Under the pieces are notes generated by a model that was not told the origin of the DNA, searched no databases, and saw nothing but the letters and a program-made list of their open reading frames with translations. A program made the translations under genes and the position numbers. DNA of 64,000 nt from Pedococcus bigeumensis (lineage in GTDB: Bacteria > Actinomycetota > Actinomycetes > Actinomycetales > Dermatophilaceae): NCBI RefSeq assembly GCF_006438965.1, contig NZ_RCZM01000001.1:373097-437096 (forward strand), in the 5' to 3' direction. Positions 46,150-55,193 of the stretch are shown here, piece after piece. Within the stretch, counting starts at the first letter, position 1; each line of letters begins with the position of its first letter.

Positions 46150-46829
46150 TGGTGGTCCTCCAGAGCGACGAACCTGACCCGCAGCCCTGGTTGCAGCAGT
46201 GCCGGGGGGTCGCGATCGAGGTCCCAGAGCGCCATGTCGGTGTGCCCGATGAGCTGCCAGCCACCGGGGGAGGCCCGGGGGTAGATGCCGCTGAACGCAC
46301 CCGCGAGGCCGACCGCACCGGCCGGCACGCTGGTCCGTGGGGTGGCCCTGCGCGGGACGGCCAGGCGCGGGTCGCCGTCGACGAGGTAGGCGAACCCGGG
46401 GGCGAACCCCGCGAAGCCCACCTGCCAGAGCCGTCCCGTGTGGGCCCCGACGACCTCGTCGACGGTCAGGCCCGTGAGAGCCGCCACCTCCGCGAGGTCG
46501 GGGCCGTCGTAGCGCACCTCGACCTCGACGACGTCCTCAGGAGACTCGTTGTCAGGGGACCTGTCCCCGGACGCGTGGTCAGCACGCTCCGCGTGTCCCG
46601 GCATCGCCGCTAGCTCGCGGAGCGCGGCGTGAGCCCGTGACCGGATGCCCGCCAGCGCTGACGGAGCGTCGCAGACCAGGAGCAAGGTGCGAGCACCGGT
46701 GACGGCATCGACCAGCCCGGGTGCCCGCTCGTGGACCCACAGCAGGCGGTGAAGTGCGAGTACCTCGGCAAGTGAGTCGACCTCGACGATGACGGCCTGC
46801 TCGCCGTACGCCAGCACCCGACTGGTCAC
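46146..46829 (-). CDS. pxpB: 5-oxoprolinase subunit B (KipI-like)
   Basis: A 227-residue PxpB/KipI family protein. The C-terminal half shows the canonical [41 protein letters not shown] (about 135-175) and [12 protein letters not shown]. The N-terminal half carries an insertion with several acidic residues (about 85-100) relative to what I expect. Starts at GTG 46829 with no clear RBS, after a 67-base spacer made of 15-bp repeats, unlike every other junction in this operon, which overlaps. Confidence 0.9.
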   Translation of the reverse strand: MTSRVLAYGEQAVIVEVDSLAEVLALHRLLWVHERAPGLVDAVTGARTLLLVCDAPSALAGIRSRAHAALRELAAMPGHAERADHASGDRSPDNESPEDVVEVEVRYDGPDLAEVAALTGLTVDEVVGAHTGRLWQVGFAGFAPGFAYLVDGDPRLAVPRRATPRTSVPAGAVGLAGAFSGIYPRASPGGWQLIGHTDMALWDLDRDPPALLQPGLRVRFVALEDHQ

Positions 46830-46838
46830 GACGGTCGG

Positions 46839-46898
46839 GACGTAGGAGGCCGGGACGTGGGCGGTGCTGACGTGGGCGGCACTGACGTGGGAGGCACT
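46839..46898. repeat. 15-bp tandem repeat in the pxpA-pxpB spacer
   Basis: Four contiguous units: gacgtaggaggccgg, gacgtgggcggtgct, gacgtgggcggcact, gacgtgggaggcact. The array fills nearly the whole gap between pxpA and pxpB and its last base pairs include the pxpA stop. Copy number is likely variable between strains and would change pxpA-pxpB spacing in steps of 15. Confidence 0.85.
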
Positions 46899-47670
46899 AC
46901 TGGCCCGCGAGGGCGACGAAGGGTGCCAACGTCACGCCCGCGGCCTCCAGGCCGGCCCGGACGGCGGTGGCCATCGACACCGCTCCCGGGCTGTCGCCGT
47001 GGACGCACAACGAGGCGGCGTCCACGTGGACGGCCGTACCGTCCGCGGCGTCCACCCGCCCGGTCGCGACGAGCCGGACGGCGCGTGCGGCGACCGTCTC
47101 GGGGTCGTGCAGGACCGCACCGGCTTCACTTCGAGGAACGAGGGTGCCGACGGCGGTGTAGGCCCGGTCGGCGAAGGCCTCGGCGACGGTCGGGATCCCG
47201 GCGGCTTCGGCGAGGGTGAGCAGCACGGAGCCGGGAAGGCCGAGCAACGGCAGTGAGGGGTCGACCCGGCGGACCGCCTCGACGACCGCACGGGCCTGCG
47301 CCTCGTGGCTCACGACGGCGTTGTAGAGGGCGCCGTGGGGCTTGACGTAGCGCACGGACGTGCCGGCAGCCGCGCACACACCCTGCAGTGCACCGATCTG
47401 GTAGACCACGTCGGCCAGCAGGTCGGCGGGATCGAGGTCGATGAAGCGGCGACCGAACCCGGCGAGGTCGCGGTAGCCCACCTGTGCGCCGACGACCACG
47501 CCACGCTCGGCGGCCTGCTCGCACACACGCAGCAGCCCGCGTGGGTCGCCGGCGTGGAAGCCGCACGCGACGTTGGCGCTGGTGACGACGTCGAGCATGG
47601 CCTCGTCGTCGCCGAGGGTCCACCGGCCGAACGACTCGCCCAGGTCGGCGTTGAGGTCGACGGTCCTCAT
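46897..47670 (-). CDS. pxpA: 5-oxoprolinase subunit A (LamB/YcsF family)
   Basis: A 257-residue LamB/YcsF protein, the catalytic-type subunit of PxpABC. The N-terminus [22 protein letters not shown] is diagnostic, followed by [40 protein letters not shown], and [13 protein letters not shown] near the C-terminus. ATG 47670 overlaps the stop of the upstream 173-residue gene (ATGA), so it is coupled to two non-metabolic small genes as well as to pxpB and pxpC. Confidence 0.95.
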   Translation of the reverse strand: MRTVDLNADLGESFGRWTLGDDEAMLDVVTSANVACGFHAGDPRGLLRVCEQAAERGVVVGAQVGYRDLAGFGRRFIDLDPADLLADVVYQIGALQGVCAAAGTSVRYVKPHGALYNAVVSHEAQARAVVEAVRRVDPSLPLLGLPGSVLLTLAEAAGIPTVAEAFADRAYTAVGTLVPRSEAGAVLHDPETVAARAVRLVATGRVDAADGTAVHVDAASLCVHGDSPGAVSMATAVRAGLEAAGVTLAPFVALAGQ

Positions 47671-48188
47671 CGGCGCAGCGCTCCGGCATGGGTGGCCAGG
47701 ACGTCGTGCGACTCGCGAAGGGCTGCGGTGAGTCGGGCCCGGCGCCGGCCCACCAGCGCGGTGACGGTGTCGAGCTCGGCCTGCAGGCGCTCGCGCAGAG
47801 CCGTCTGCTGAGTACGTGCCTGCTCGTCCGCGACCCCCCTCACGCCCCAGCCGGCCGTGAGCTCACCGTCGACGACCCGGAGTCCGGCTGCCTCGGCGCG
47901 GTCGGTCAGCAGCCGGCTGTGGGCAACCGCCTCGGCCAGGTCGCTGGCGTGGGCCTGGAGGGCCGTGCCGATCCGGTCGACCTCGCGGGCCGCCGTGGCT
48001 GCCGCGGTGTCGAGGAGGTCGACGCGGCGCCGGGCCTGCACGAGGACCGGGCCCGGCCGGGCACGGTCGCCGTTGTCGAACGCGTCGTGGGCGGCGCGGC
48101 CGGTGCTGCGCAGCCGGGTGGCGAGCTGTCGGAGCGAGCCCCCGAGCTGGGAGCATGAGGCGGAGTCGCCGCTGACGGGACCGGTCAC
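47667..48188 (-). CDS. Helical protein of unknown function (WXG100-like N-terminus)
   Basis: A 173-residue, almost entirely helical protein: an N-terminal [21 protein letters not shown] reminiscent of type VII secretion substrates, two further heptad-rich segments ([26 protein letters not shown] and [21 protein letters not shown]), and a [11 protein letters not shown] turn between them. There is no signal peptide or TM. GTG 48188 overlaps the upstream gene's TGA and its own stop overlaps pxpA. I do not recognise a named family. Confidence 0.55.
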   Translation of the reverse strand: MTGPVSGDSASCSQLGGSLRQLATRLRSTGRAAHDAFDNGDRARPGPVLVQARRRVDLLDTAAATAAREVDRIGTALQAHASDLAEAVAHSRLLTDRAEAAGLRVVDGELTAGWGVRGVADEQARTQQTALRERLQAELDTVTALVGRRRARLTAALRESHDVLATHAGALRR

Positions 48189-48538
48189 CGGAACCCCTCG
48201 CGGGGCGTCGTGCTCGTCCACGCATCGCCGGTCGCAGCGACCTCTCCCCGGGTGTCCTGCTCCTCGTGCGCAGCGGCTGCCGGTGGGCCGACGGCGTTGA
48301 GCGCGGCCACACGTAGCCGGTCGGCCAGGTCGGACCCGGTTGCCTCGATCTCGCGCAGCAGGTCGGCGAGCTGGTCCACCCAGCCGTCGAGGGCCGCCTG
48401 GGTCTCGCGGTCGCCCAGCTCGGGGAACGGGGCGAGGACCTCCTCGGCCCCCTCCCTGGCGCACTCGCGCAGCGGGCCTAGGGCCGCGCCGAGCGAGCGG
48501 AGACGGTCGGGATCGACCGAAGCGGGCGGCATACCCAT
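48185..48538 (-). CDS. Small helical protein, partner of the 173-residue protein
   Basis: A 117-residue mostly helical protein. SVDPDRLRSLGAALGPLRECAREGAEEVL and RETQAALDGWVDQLADLLREIEATGSDLADRLRVAA form two helices separated by a Pro-containing turn, with a Gly-Trp in the middle, broadly like WXG100 helical hairpins but without the exact W-x-G. The C-terminal 30 residues are disordered. ATG 48538 or 48532. It is the first gene of the chained run that ends in pxpC. Secretion is speculative. Confidence 0.5.
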   Translation of the reverse strand: MGMPPASVDPDRLRSLGAALGPLRECAREGAEEVLAPFPELGDRETQAALDGWVDQLADLLREIEATGSDLADRLRVAALNAVGPPAAAAHEEQDTRGEVAATGDAWTSTTPREGFR

Positions 48539-48558
48539 CACTGTAGTGAGGGCATGAC

Positions 48559-48603
48559 AACGGCCCCCGGAGATACCCACATGGGGGCACCCCGAGGGCC
48601 GTT
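48559..48603 (-). terminator. Hairpin downstream of the DUF6131-like gene
   Basis: AACGGCCC (48559-48566) and GGGCCGTT (48596-48603) enclose further GC-rich pairing. It lies between the end of the DUF6131-like gene and the start of the next reverse-strand gene, so it would terminate the former. Confidence 0.5.
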
Positions 48604-48622
48604 CATCACGAACTAGGTCCGA

Positions 48623-48781
48623 TCAGTACCAGTGCTTCCGGCCGCCAATGGCGCGGCCGGTGCCACCCAGAACGGCCAGGACGAGCCCGACCACAATGAG
48701 GATGGCGCCAATGGTCACGAGGACCTTGAGGCTGGCGACCAAGAGGCCAAGAATCAGCAAGACAATGCCGAGGATGATCAC
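48623..48781 (-). CDS. DUF6131-like small membrane protein
   Basis: A 52-residue membrane peptide: VIILGIVLLILGLLVASLKVL, VTIGAILIVVGLVLAVLGGTG, then RAIGGRKHWY. Two adjacent hydrophobic helices followed by GxTGRAxGGRxHxx match DUF6131 proteins, which are common in actinobacteria and have no assigned role. I use GTG 48781, with GGAG seven bases upstream; a longer start at 48814 would add a polar leader. Stress-related expression is a guess. Confidence 0.8.
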   Translation of the reverse strand: MIILGIVLLILGLLVASLKVLVTIGAILIVVGLVLAVLGGTGRAIGGRKHWY

Positions 48782-49003
48782 AGTGGAGCTCCTTCTGTTC
48801 GTGTATGCAAACACCCCACCTCACCACAGATTCGGAAAAAACACACGTTGACCTGCGCAAACGTGGTTCCAAAGGGGCGGAAGGGACGGGGTATGCCGCC
48901 CGCCGCCAGCGAGCGATAGTGTCGGTTGTGGCGCACATCGTGGTGCGGCCGGTGCATGACGACCCCAGAGCATGACGACCCACGTGAGGATGAAGTCGAC
49001 AGC

Positions 49004-52000
49004 ATGTCTGCGTCGCTGGAGCAGTCCCGTCAGCAACTCCTGCACACCGCCGCCGAGCGCGCGGACCACGCAGGGGGTGAGGCGGTCGAACAGTTCCTCC
49101 GGACCTACTACCGACACGTGGCCACCGAGGACCTCCTCGCGCGGGCGCCCGAGGACCTGCTGGGCGCGGCTATGGCGCACCGCGAGCTGGCCCAGGACCG
49201 GCCCGTCGGGACGGCCAAGGTCGAGGTCTTCAACCCCGAGGTCGAGGAACAGGGCTGGGCCAGCGGGCACACCGTCGTGCAGATCGTCACCGACGACATG
49301 CCCTTCCTCGTCGACTCGGTGAGCGCCGAGCTCCAGCGGATGGAGCGCTCCGTGCACCTCGTCGTCCACCCGACGATGCGAGTGCGGCGCAACGCCGCTG
49401 GTGAGCTCGAGGAGCTCGTGCTCGGCGACACCGGCAGCTCGGGCGACGGCGACAGCGGCGGTTTCGGCCTGGTCCGCGAGTCCTGGATGCACCTGGAGAT
49501 CGACCGCGACAGCGACCTGTCCAAGCGCGACGAGGTCGCCGAAGGCCTGCGCGGAGTGCTCGGCAACGTGCGCGAGGCCGTCGAGGACTGGCCCAAGATG
49601 AAGGCGACCTGCTCGCAGGTGGCGCAGGATCTCATCGACGCACCGCCCGCCGGTATCGAGGCCGAGGAGGTCGAGCAGGCTCGCGGTCTGCTGGAGTGGC
49701 TGGCCGACAACCACTTCACCTTCCTCGGCTACCGCGAGTACGCCCTCCACCGCGGCGTCGACGCCGATCGGCTCGAAGGTGTCCAGGGCACCGGGCTGGG
49801 GCTGCTCCGCTACGACCCCACCGGCGACGGAGTGCTGCTCAGCGAGCAGGCCCGAGCCGTCGCCAGGGCGCGTGAGCTGCTCATCATCACCAAGGCGAAC
49901 TCGCGTGCGACGGTGCACCGCAACACCTATCTCGACTACGTCAGCGTCAAGCAGTTCGACGATGCCGGGGAGGTGACGGGAGAGAAGCGGTTCCTCGGTC
50001 TGTTCACCTCCAGCGCCTACACCGAGTCGGTCACCCGCGTGCCGGTCCTTCGCGACAAGGTCGCCGCGATCTTCCAGCGCACCGGCTTCCTGCCCGACTC
50101 CCACTCGGGCAAGGACCTGCTCGAGGTGCTCGAAACCTACCCGCGCGACGAGCTGTTCCAGGCCGAGGAGGAGTCGCTCTACGACAACGCGACCGCCGTG
50201 CTGCACCTGCAGGAACGGCGCAAGACCAAGCTCTTCCTGCGCCGCGACCGGTTCGGCCGGTTCGTGTCATGCCTGGTCTACATCCCCCGAGACCGCTACA
50301 ACACCGCGGTGCGGCTCAAGATGGAATCCATTCTGCGACAGGCCTTTCCGGGAGCCACGGTCGACTTCACGACACGAGTGTCCGAGTCCGTCCTGGCCCG
50401 CCTGCACTTCGTCGTCCGCGTCCCTGCGGGGGAGTCGATCCCCTCCATCGACGAGGCGGTCCTCGAACGCCAGCTGGTCGACGCCACCCGCACGTGGGAA
50501 GAGGACCTGGGTGAGGCCGCTCGCTCCGAGCTCGGTGAGGAGGCCGCAGCACGTCTGTCGGGCCTCTACGGCCGAGCCTTCCCAGAGGCCTACAAGGAAG
50601 ACTTCAGCTCGCGCATCGGGGTGGCCGACATCCGCCACATGGATGCGCTCGTGAGCGACGACTCGACCGGGCTGAACATGTACCAGGAGCCCGGAGCCCC
50701 AGCCAACGAGCGCCGCTTCAAGCTCTACCGGCGCAGCCCCCTCTCGCTGACCGAGGTGCTGCCGATGTTCACCCACATGGGTGTCGAGGTGGTCGACGAG
50801 CGGCCCTACGAGGTCTCCCGCGGTGACGGCGTCAACCTGTGGGTCTACGACTTCGGGCTCCGGGTGCGCAACGACAAGGTGTGGACCGGTGATGGTGGCC
50901 GCGACCGGCTGCGCGAGCTGTTCCAGGACTCGGTCGGTGCCGTGTGGCGCGGCCAGGCCGAGTCCGACGGGTTCAACGCCCTTGTCCTCGGGGCCGGGCT
51001 GACCTGGCGGCAGGTGGTCATCCTGCGCACCGTCGCCAAGTACCTCCGCCAGACCGGTTCGACCTTCTCCCAGGACTACGTCGAGACGGCCTTGAGGTCC
51101 AACGTCAAGCTGGCGGGCAAGCTCGTGGCCCTCTTCGAGACCCGTTTCGACCCCAGCCGGTATGCCGGCGCCGCCAGTCCCGAGCGTGAGGCGGCCGAGA
51201 GCGCCCTGTGCGAGCGGATCACCAAGGACCTCGACGAGGTCAAGAGCCTCGACCACGACCGGATCATCCGGGCCTTCCTCGGCGTGATCACTGCGACCCT
51301 CCGGACGAACTTCTACCAGCCGGACGAGTCGGGGGCGGACAAGTCCTACGTCTCGCTCAAGCTCAACCCCAAGAAGGTCCCCGACCTGCCGGCCCCGCGA
51401 CCGCAGTTCGAGATCTTCGTCTACTCGCCCAGGGTCGAGGGCGTGCACCTGCGGTTCGGTCCGGTGGCCCGCGGCGGGTTGCGCTGGTCGGACCGGCGGG
51501 AGGACTTCCGCACCGAGGTGCTCGGGCTGGTCAAGGCGCAGATGGTCAAGAACGCCGTCATCGTGCCGACCGGCTCCAAGGGCGGCTTCTACGCCAAGCA
51601 GCTGCCCGACCCCACGGTCGACCGTGACGCGTGGCTCGCCGAAGGCATCGGGTCCTACAAGGTCTTCATCTCCGGGCTGCTCGACCTCACCGACAACCGG
51701 GACGGGTCGCAGATCGTGCCCCCTGCCTCGGTGGTGCGCCACGACTCCGACGACTCCTACCTCGTGGTCGCCGCGGACAAGGGCACCGCGACCTTCTCGG
51801 ACATCGCCAACGGGGTGGCCCAGTCCTACGGCTTCTGGCTCGACGACGGCTTCGCTTCAGGCGGTTCGGCAGGCTACGACCACAAGGCCATGGGCATCAC
51901 CGCGCGCGGTGCCTGGGAGTCCGTCAAGCGGCACTTCCGCGAGATGGGCCACGACACCCAGACCCAGGACTTCACCACGGTCGGCATCGGCGACATGTCC

Positions 52001-53890
52001 GGTGACGTGTTCGGCAACGGCATGTTGCTCTCCGAGCACATCAGGCTGGTGGCCGCCTTCGACCACCGCCACATCTTCGTGGACCCGAATCCCGTTGCGG
52101 CGACGAGCTTCCCGGAGCGTCAGCGCCTGTTCGACCTGCCTCGCTCGTCGTGGGCCGACTACGACACCTCGCTCATCTCCAGCGGTGGTGGGATCTTCGA
52201 CCGGTCGCTCAAGGCGATTGCCATCACGCCGGAGATGACCGAGGCGCTGGGCCTGCCCAAGTCCGCCACGTCGATGACGCCGGCCGCCCTGATGAAGGCG
52301 ATCCTCCAGGCGCCGGTCGACCTGCTCTGGAACGGCGGCATCGGCACCTACGTCAAGGCCGTCACCGAGAGCAACGCCGACATCGGCGACCGCGCCAACG
52401 ACGCGATCCGTGTCGACGGCGGGCAGCTGCGCTGCAAGGTGGTCGGGGAGGGCGGCAACCTGGGCCTGAGCCAGCTCGGCCGGATCGAGGCGGCCCTGCA
52501 CGGCGTCCGGGTCAACACCGACGCCATCGACAACTCCGCGGGCGTCGACACCTCCGACCACGAGGTCAACATCAAGATCCTGCTCACGGCCCTGGTCAAG
52601 GCGGGGGACATGACGCTCAAGCAGCGCAACACGCTGCTCGCGTCGATGACCGGCGACGTGGCCCATCAGGTGCTGCGCGACAACTACGAGCAGAACGTCC
52701 TGCTCGGCAACGCCCGCGCCCAAGAGCACCCGATGCTCCCGGTGCACCAGCGGCTGATCCACTGGCTGGAGGAGCGCGGAGACCTCGACCGGGCCCTGGA
52801 GTTCCTGCCGACCGACACCGAGATCGACCGCCGGTTCGCCGACGGCCTCGGCCTGAAGTCGCCCGAGTTCTCCGTGCTCGTCGCCTACGCCAAGCTGGCC
52901 CTCAAGGAGGACCTGCTGCCGTCCGAGCTGCCGGACGACCCGTGGTTCCAGGCGACCCTGACCGACTACTTCCCCGAGGCGCTGCGCGTGCAGTTCGCCG
53001 GGGAGCTCGCCGAGCACCCGCTTCGGCGCGAGATCATCACGAACTCGGTCGTCAACTCGATGGTCAACCGCGGCGGGATCACGTTCGCCTTCCGGGCCAT
53101 GGAGGAAACCGGTGCGACGCCCGAACAGATCGCCCGGGCGTTCGTGGTCTGCCGCGAGATCTTCGACCTGCCGAGCTTCGTCCGCGAGATCGAGGCCCTC
53201 GACAACGTCGTGTCCACCGAGGTGCAGAGCCAGCTCTACCTCGAGTTCCGTCGCCTGATCGACCGGTCGATGCGGTGGTTCCTCACCTCTCGGCCCTCCC
53301 GGCTCGACGTTGCCAACGAGGTGGCCAGGTTCGGAGCGGTGGTCGGTCAGTTCGCCCCACAGATCCCGGACCTGCTCAAGGGCGCGGAGCTGAAGCGGTT
53401 GCAGCGCAACGCCTCCGGCCTCGAGAAGGTCGGCGTTCCCGACGACCTTGCGCTGCGCTCGGCGAGCCTGCTCGACCAGTTCTCGCTGCTCGACATCGTC
53501 GACATCGCCACCGACACGGGTGAGGCGCCGGCCGACGTGGCACCGCTCTACTTCGTCCTGTCGGAGCGGTTCGGCATCGACGCGATGCTCACCCGGGTCA
53601 CCAACCTGCCGCGCGACGACCGGTGGGACGCGCTGGCGCGTGGTGCCCTGCGCGATGACCTGTATGCCGTGCTGGAGAGCTTGGTGCGTTCCGTGATCGA
53701 CGCGTCGACCTCGGGCGCGACACCGGTGGCGCGCTACGAGGAGTGGGCCAAGGCCAACTCCGAGAGCCTGACCCGCGCCAAGACGGCCCTGTCCGGCATC
53801 GAGCGCCTCGACAAGCCCAACATCGCCGCGCTCTCGGTTGCCCTGCGCACCCTGCGCTCGGTGATCCGCTCGGGAGCTGCCAGCTCCTAG
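49004..53890 (+). CDS. gdh: NAD-specific glutamate dehydrogenase, large (GDH-180) class
   Basis: A 1628-residue enzyme converting glutamate to 2-oxoglutarate and ammonia with NAD. The long N-terminal regulatory region (1 to about 690) is followed by the catalytic core: RGGLRWSDRREDFRTEVLGL, then LVKAQMVKNAVIVPTGSKGG (substrate Lys residues), FTTVGIGDMSGDVFGNGMLL (Rossmann start) and GGGIFDRSLKAIAI, plus a C-terminal helical region. Length is that of the L180 class of Streptomyces and mycobacteria. I chose ATG 49004; ATG 48956 is an alternative. Its TAG shares bases with the convergent gene's stop. With pruA and pxpABC nearby it completes a glutamate-catabolic set. Confidence 0.95.
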   Translation: MSASLEQSRQQLLHTAAERADHAGGEAVEQFLRTYYRHVATEDLLARAPEDLLGAAMAHRELAQDRPVGTAKVEVFNPEVEEQGWASGHTVVQIVTDDMPFLVDSVSAELQRMERSVHLVVHPTMRVRRNAAGELEELVLGDTGSSGDGDSGGFGLVRESWMHLEIDRDSDLSKRDEVAEGLRGVLGNVREAVEDWPKMKATCSQVAQDLIDAPPAGIEAEEVEQARGLLEWLADNHFTFLGYREYALHRGVDADRLEGVQGTGLGLLRYDPTGDGVLLSEQARAVARARELLIITKANSRATVHRNTYLDYVSVKQFDDAGEVTGEKRFLGLFTSSAYTESVTRVPVLRDKVAAIFQRTGFLPDSHSGKDLLEVLETYPRDELFQAEEESLYDNATAVLHLQERRKTKLFLRRDRFGRFVSCLVYIPRDRYNTAVRLKMESILRQAFPGATVDFTTRVSESVLARLHFVVRVPAGESIPSIDEAVLERQLVDATRTWEEDLGEAARSELGEEAAARLSGLYGRAFPEAYKEDFSSRIGVADIRHMDALVSDDSTGLNMYQEPGAPANERRFKLYRRSPLSLTEVLPMFTHMGVEVVDERPYEVSRGDGVNLWVYDFGLRVRNDKVWTGDGGRDRLRELFQDSVGAVWRGQAESDGFNALVLGAGLTWRQVVILRTVAKYLRQTGSTFSQDYVETALRSNVKLAGKLVALFETRFDPSRYAGAASPEREAAESALCERITKDLDEVKSLDHDRIIRAFLGVITATLRTNFYQPDESGADKSYVSLKLNPKKVPDLPAPRPQFEIFVYSPRVEGVHLRFGPVARGGLRWSDRREDFRTEVLGLVKAQMVKNAVIVPTGSKGGFYAKQLPDPTVDRDAWLAEGIGSYKVFISGLLDLTDNRDGSQIVPPASVVRHDSDDSYLVVAADKGTATFSDIANGVAQSYGFWLDDGFASGGSAGYDHKAMGITARGAWESVKRHFREMGHDTQTQDFTTVGIGDMSGDVFGNGMLLSEHIRLVAAFDHRHIFVDPNPVAATSFPERQRLFDLPRSSWADYDTSLISSGGGIFDRSLKAIAITPEMTEALGLPKSATSMTPAALMKAILQAPVDLLWNGGIGTYVKAVTESNADIGDRANDAIRVDGGQLRCKVVGEGGNLGLSQLGRIEAALHGVRVNTDAIDNSAGVDTSDHEVNIKILLTALVKAGDMTLKQRNTLLASMTGDVAHQVLRDNYEQNVLLGNARAQEHPMLPVHQRLIHWLEERGDLDRALEFLPTDTEIDRRFADGLGLKSPEFSVLVAYAKLALKEDLLPSELPDDPWFQATLTDYFPEALRVQFAGELAEHPLRREIITNSVVNSMVNRGGITFAFRAMEETGATPEQIARAFVVCREIFDLPSFVREIEALDNVVSTEVQSQLYLEFRRLIDRSMRWFLTSRPSRLDVANEVARFGAVVGQFAPQIPDLLKGAELKRLQRNASGLEKVGVPDDLALRSASLLDQFSLLDIVDIATDTGEAPADVAPLYFVLSERFGIDAMLTRVTNLPRDDRWDALARGALRDDLYAVLESLVRSVIDASTSGATPVARYEEWAKANSESLTRAKTALSGIERLDKPNIAALSVALRTLRSVIRSGAASS

Positions 53891-54291
53891 GTCAGGGCGT
53901 CGGCGACGAGTCCCACGACGACGAGGACCAGGCAGAGGGCGAGGAAGCCGAGTAGCACCAGCACGCAGCCCATCCCGGGACGCGGTTGCTTGGTGAACCC
54001 GATGTTCCCCCGGGCGAACTGGTGCAGCGGCGAGGCGTACCAGACCTCGACGACCTGACCGGGTGCCACGGTGGTGTCGATGGCGGCCTGCCCGTAGGTG
54101 CGCATCCACTGCGCTTCCATGTCCAGGTGGTTCGGGCCTGCGTAGACCGGCAGGTCCTGGGTCCCGTAGCGAGTCGGGACGGGGTATCCGTTGATCCGCA
54201 AGGTGGGGGTGAGCAGGTTGCTGGTCATCACACTGCCCTGGATGGTGAGCCGGATGGTGCCCAGGGGCGCAGCGGCGGACTGTTCGGTCAT
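53887..54291 (-). CDS. Membrane-anchored protein of unknown function
   Basis: A 134-residue protein with one C-terminal TM (GCVLVLLGFLALCLVLVVVGL). The N-terminal about 95 residues form a beta-rich domain: LGTIRLTIQGSVMTSNLLTPTLRINGYPVP, then YAGPNHLDMEAQWMRTYGQA and a short VVEVWYASPLHQF strand. It looks tail-anchored. I do not recognise a named family. It is convergent with gdh, sharing the CTAG at the stop codons. Confidence 0.6.
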   Translation of the reverse strand: MTEQSAAAPLGTIRLTIQGSVMTSNLLTPTLRINGYPVPTRYGTQDLPVYAGPNHLDMEAQWMRTYGQAAIDTTVAPGQVVEVWYASPLHQFARGNIGFTKQPRPGMGCVLVLLGFLALCLVLVVVGLVADALT

Positions 54292-54355
54292 GGATGGCGA
54301 GACTAGGGCGAAACGGTCGCCGATGGAGGGTCATCGGGCCAGTTAGGGTGGCCGG

Positions 54356-55066
54356 ATGGAGGCAGAGATGGCGAGCGGTCGCGTCGTGCTTGTGACCCGG
54401 TACCCGGTGAAGTCGATGGGCGGCGAGTCCCTGTCGACGGCGCAGGTAGGGCCTGACGGTCTGCTCGCCGACCGGGAGTACGCGGTCTACGGCGCCGACG
54501 GCAAGCTCGCCAGCGGCAAGCACTCGCGGCGGTTCCGGCGGATGGACCCGGTCTTCGACCTGGTCGCCGCCAAGCGCGGTGCCGCCACGGTGGTGATGCT
54601 GGGCGATGGAACGGAAGTCGTTGTCGGACAGCAGGACTCGGACGCCGTCCTGTCAGCGCACTTCGGCGAGCCCGTCTCCCTGCGCCGCGAGACCGACGTC
54701 ATGCACCAGGACGCGGCACAGCTCTCGATCGTCGGTAGCGCGACGCTCGCCGAGCTCGGTCGCCACGAGGGCGACGGCCGACCGCTCGACCCGCGCCACC
54801 TGCGCGCCAACATCGTCGTCCAGACCGAGCAGCCGTATGCCGAGGAGGACTGGGTCGGGCACGACGTCACCATCGGCGGGGTTGGGCTTCGGGTCAGCGA
54901 GCCGATCGAGCGGTGCCGGATGGTGGGCGTGGCCCAGGTGGGTCTACCGGCCCGCCCCGGAATGCTCCGAGCGATCAGTGACCACCACGACCTCAACGCG
55001 GGGATCTACGCGTCGGTCGTCCGACCCGGGGCCATCTCGGTCGGCGACGGACTCACCGTCCACTGA
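54356..55066 (+). CDS. MOSC-domain protein
   Basis: A 236-residue protein. A MOSC N-terminal barrel (VTRYPVKSMGGESLSTAQVGPDGLLADREYAVY) is followed by a MOSC domain (about 110-236) with DPRHLRANIVVQTEQPYAEEDWVGHDV and the conserved Cys in SEPIERCRMVGVAQ, the residue that binds the molybdenum cofactor sulfur in mARC- and YiiM-type proteins. It probably acts in molybdenum-dependent reduction or sulfur-carrier chemistry. Single gene. The ATG at 54356 lacks a strong RBS; ATG 54368 is an alternative. Confidence 0.88.
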   Translation: MEAEMASGRVVLVTRYPVKSMGGESLSTAQVGPDGLLADREYAVYGADGKLASGKHSRRFRRMDPVFDLVAAKRGAATVVMLGDGTEVVVGQQDSDAVLSAHFGEPVSLRRETDVMHQDAAQLSIVGSATLAELGRHEGDGRPLDPRHLRANIVVQTEQPYAEEDWVGHDVTIGGVGLRVSEPIERCRMVGVAQVGLPARPGMLRAISDHHDLNAGIYASVVRPGAISVGDGLTVH

Positions 55067-55073
55067 CCGTTCA

Positions 55074-55108
55074 CGATGAGTCCCGGACCCCTTCGCGATG
55101 AGTCCCGG
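55074..55108. repeat. Direct repeat CGATGAGTCCCGG upstream of the SMP-30 gene
   Basis: CGATGAGTCCCGG occurs at 55074-55086 and again at 55096-55108, 22 bases apart start to start (two helical turns), about 85 bases before the ATG at 55194. The spacing fits a regulator bound on one face of the DNA, so it may be an operator for the downstream genes. Confidence 0.45.
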
Positions 55109-55193
55109 GCCGTCGGGCAGTCAACATCTCAGCAGTCCACCACAGGGGCGCCGACAGGCGCCCGACGGCACAACGCACCGAGAGGATCCCGAG

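Noticed and set aside
46826-47008. A short reverse frame coding PPTSxPPTS repeats across the pxp spacer
   Set aside because: It only translates the 15-bp DNA repeat. It overlaps the end of pxpA and has no RBS or domain.
51857-54523. An 888-codon open frame antisense to the glutamate dehydrogenase and neighbour genes
   Set aside because: It crosses several real genes, has no domain or RBS, and GDH motifs are intact on the other strand.
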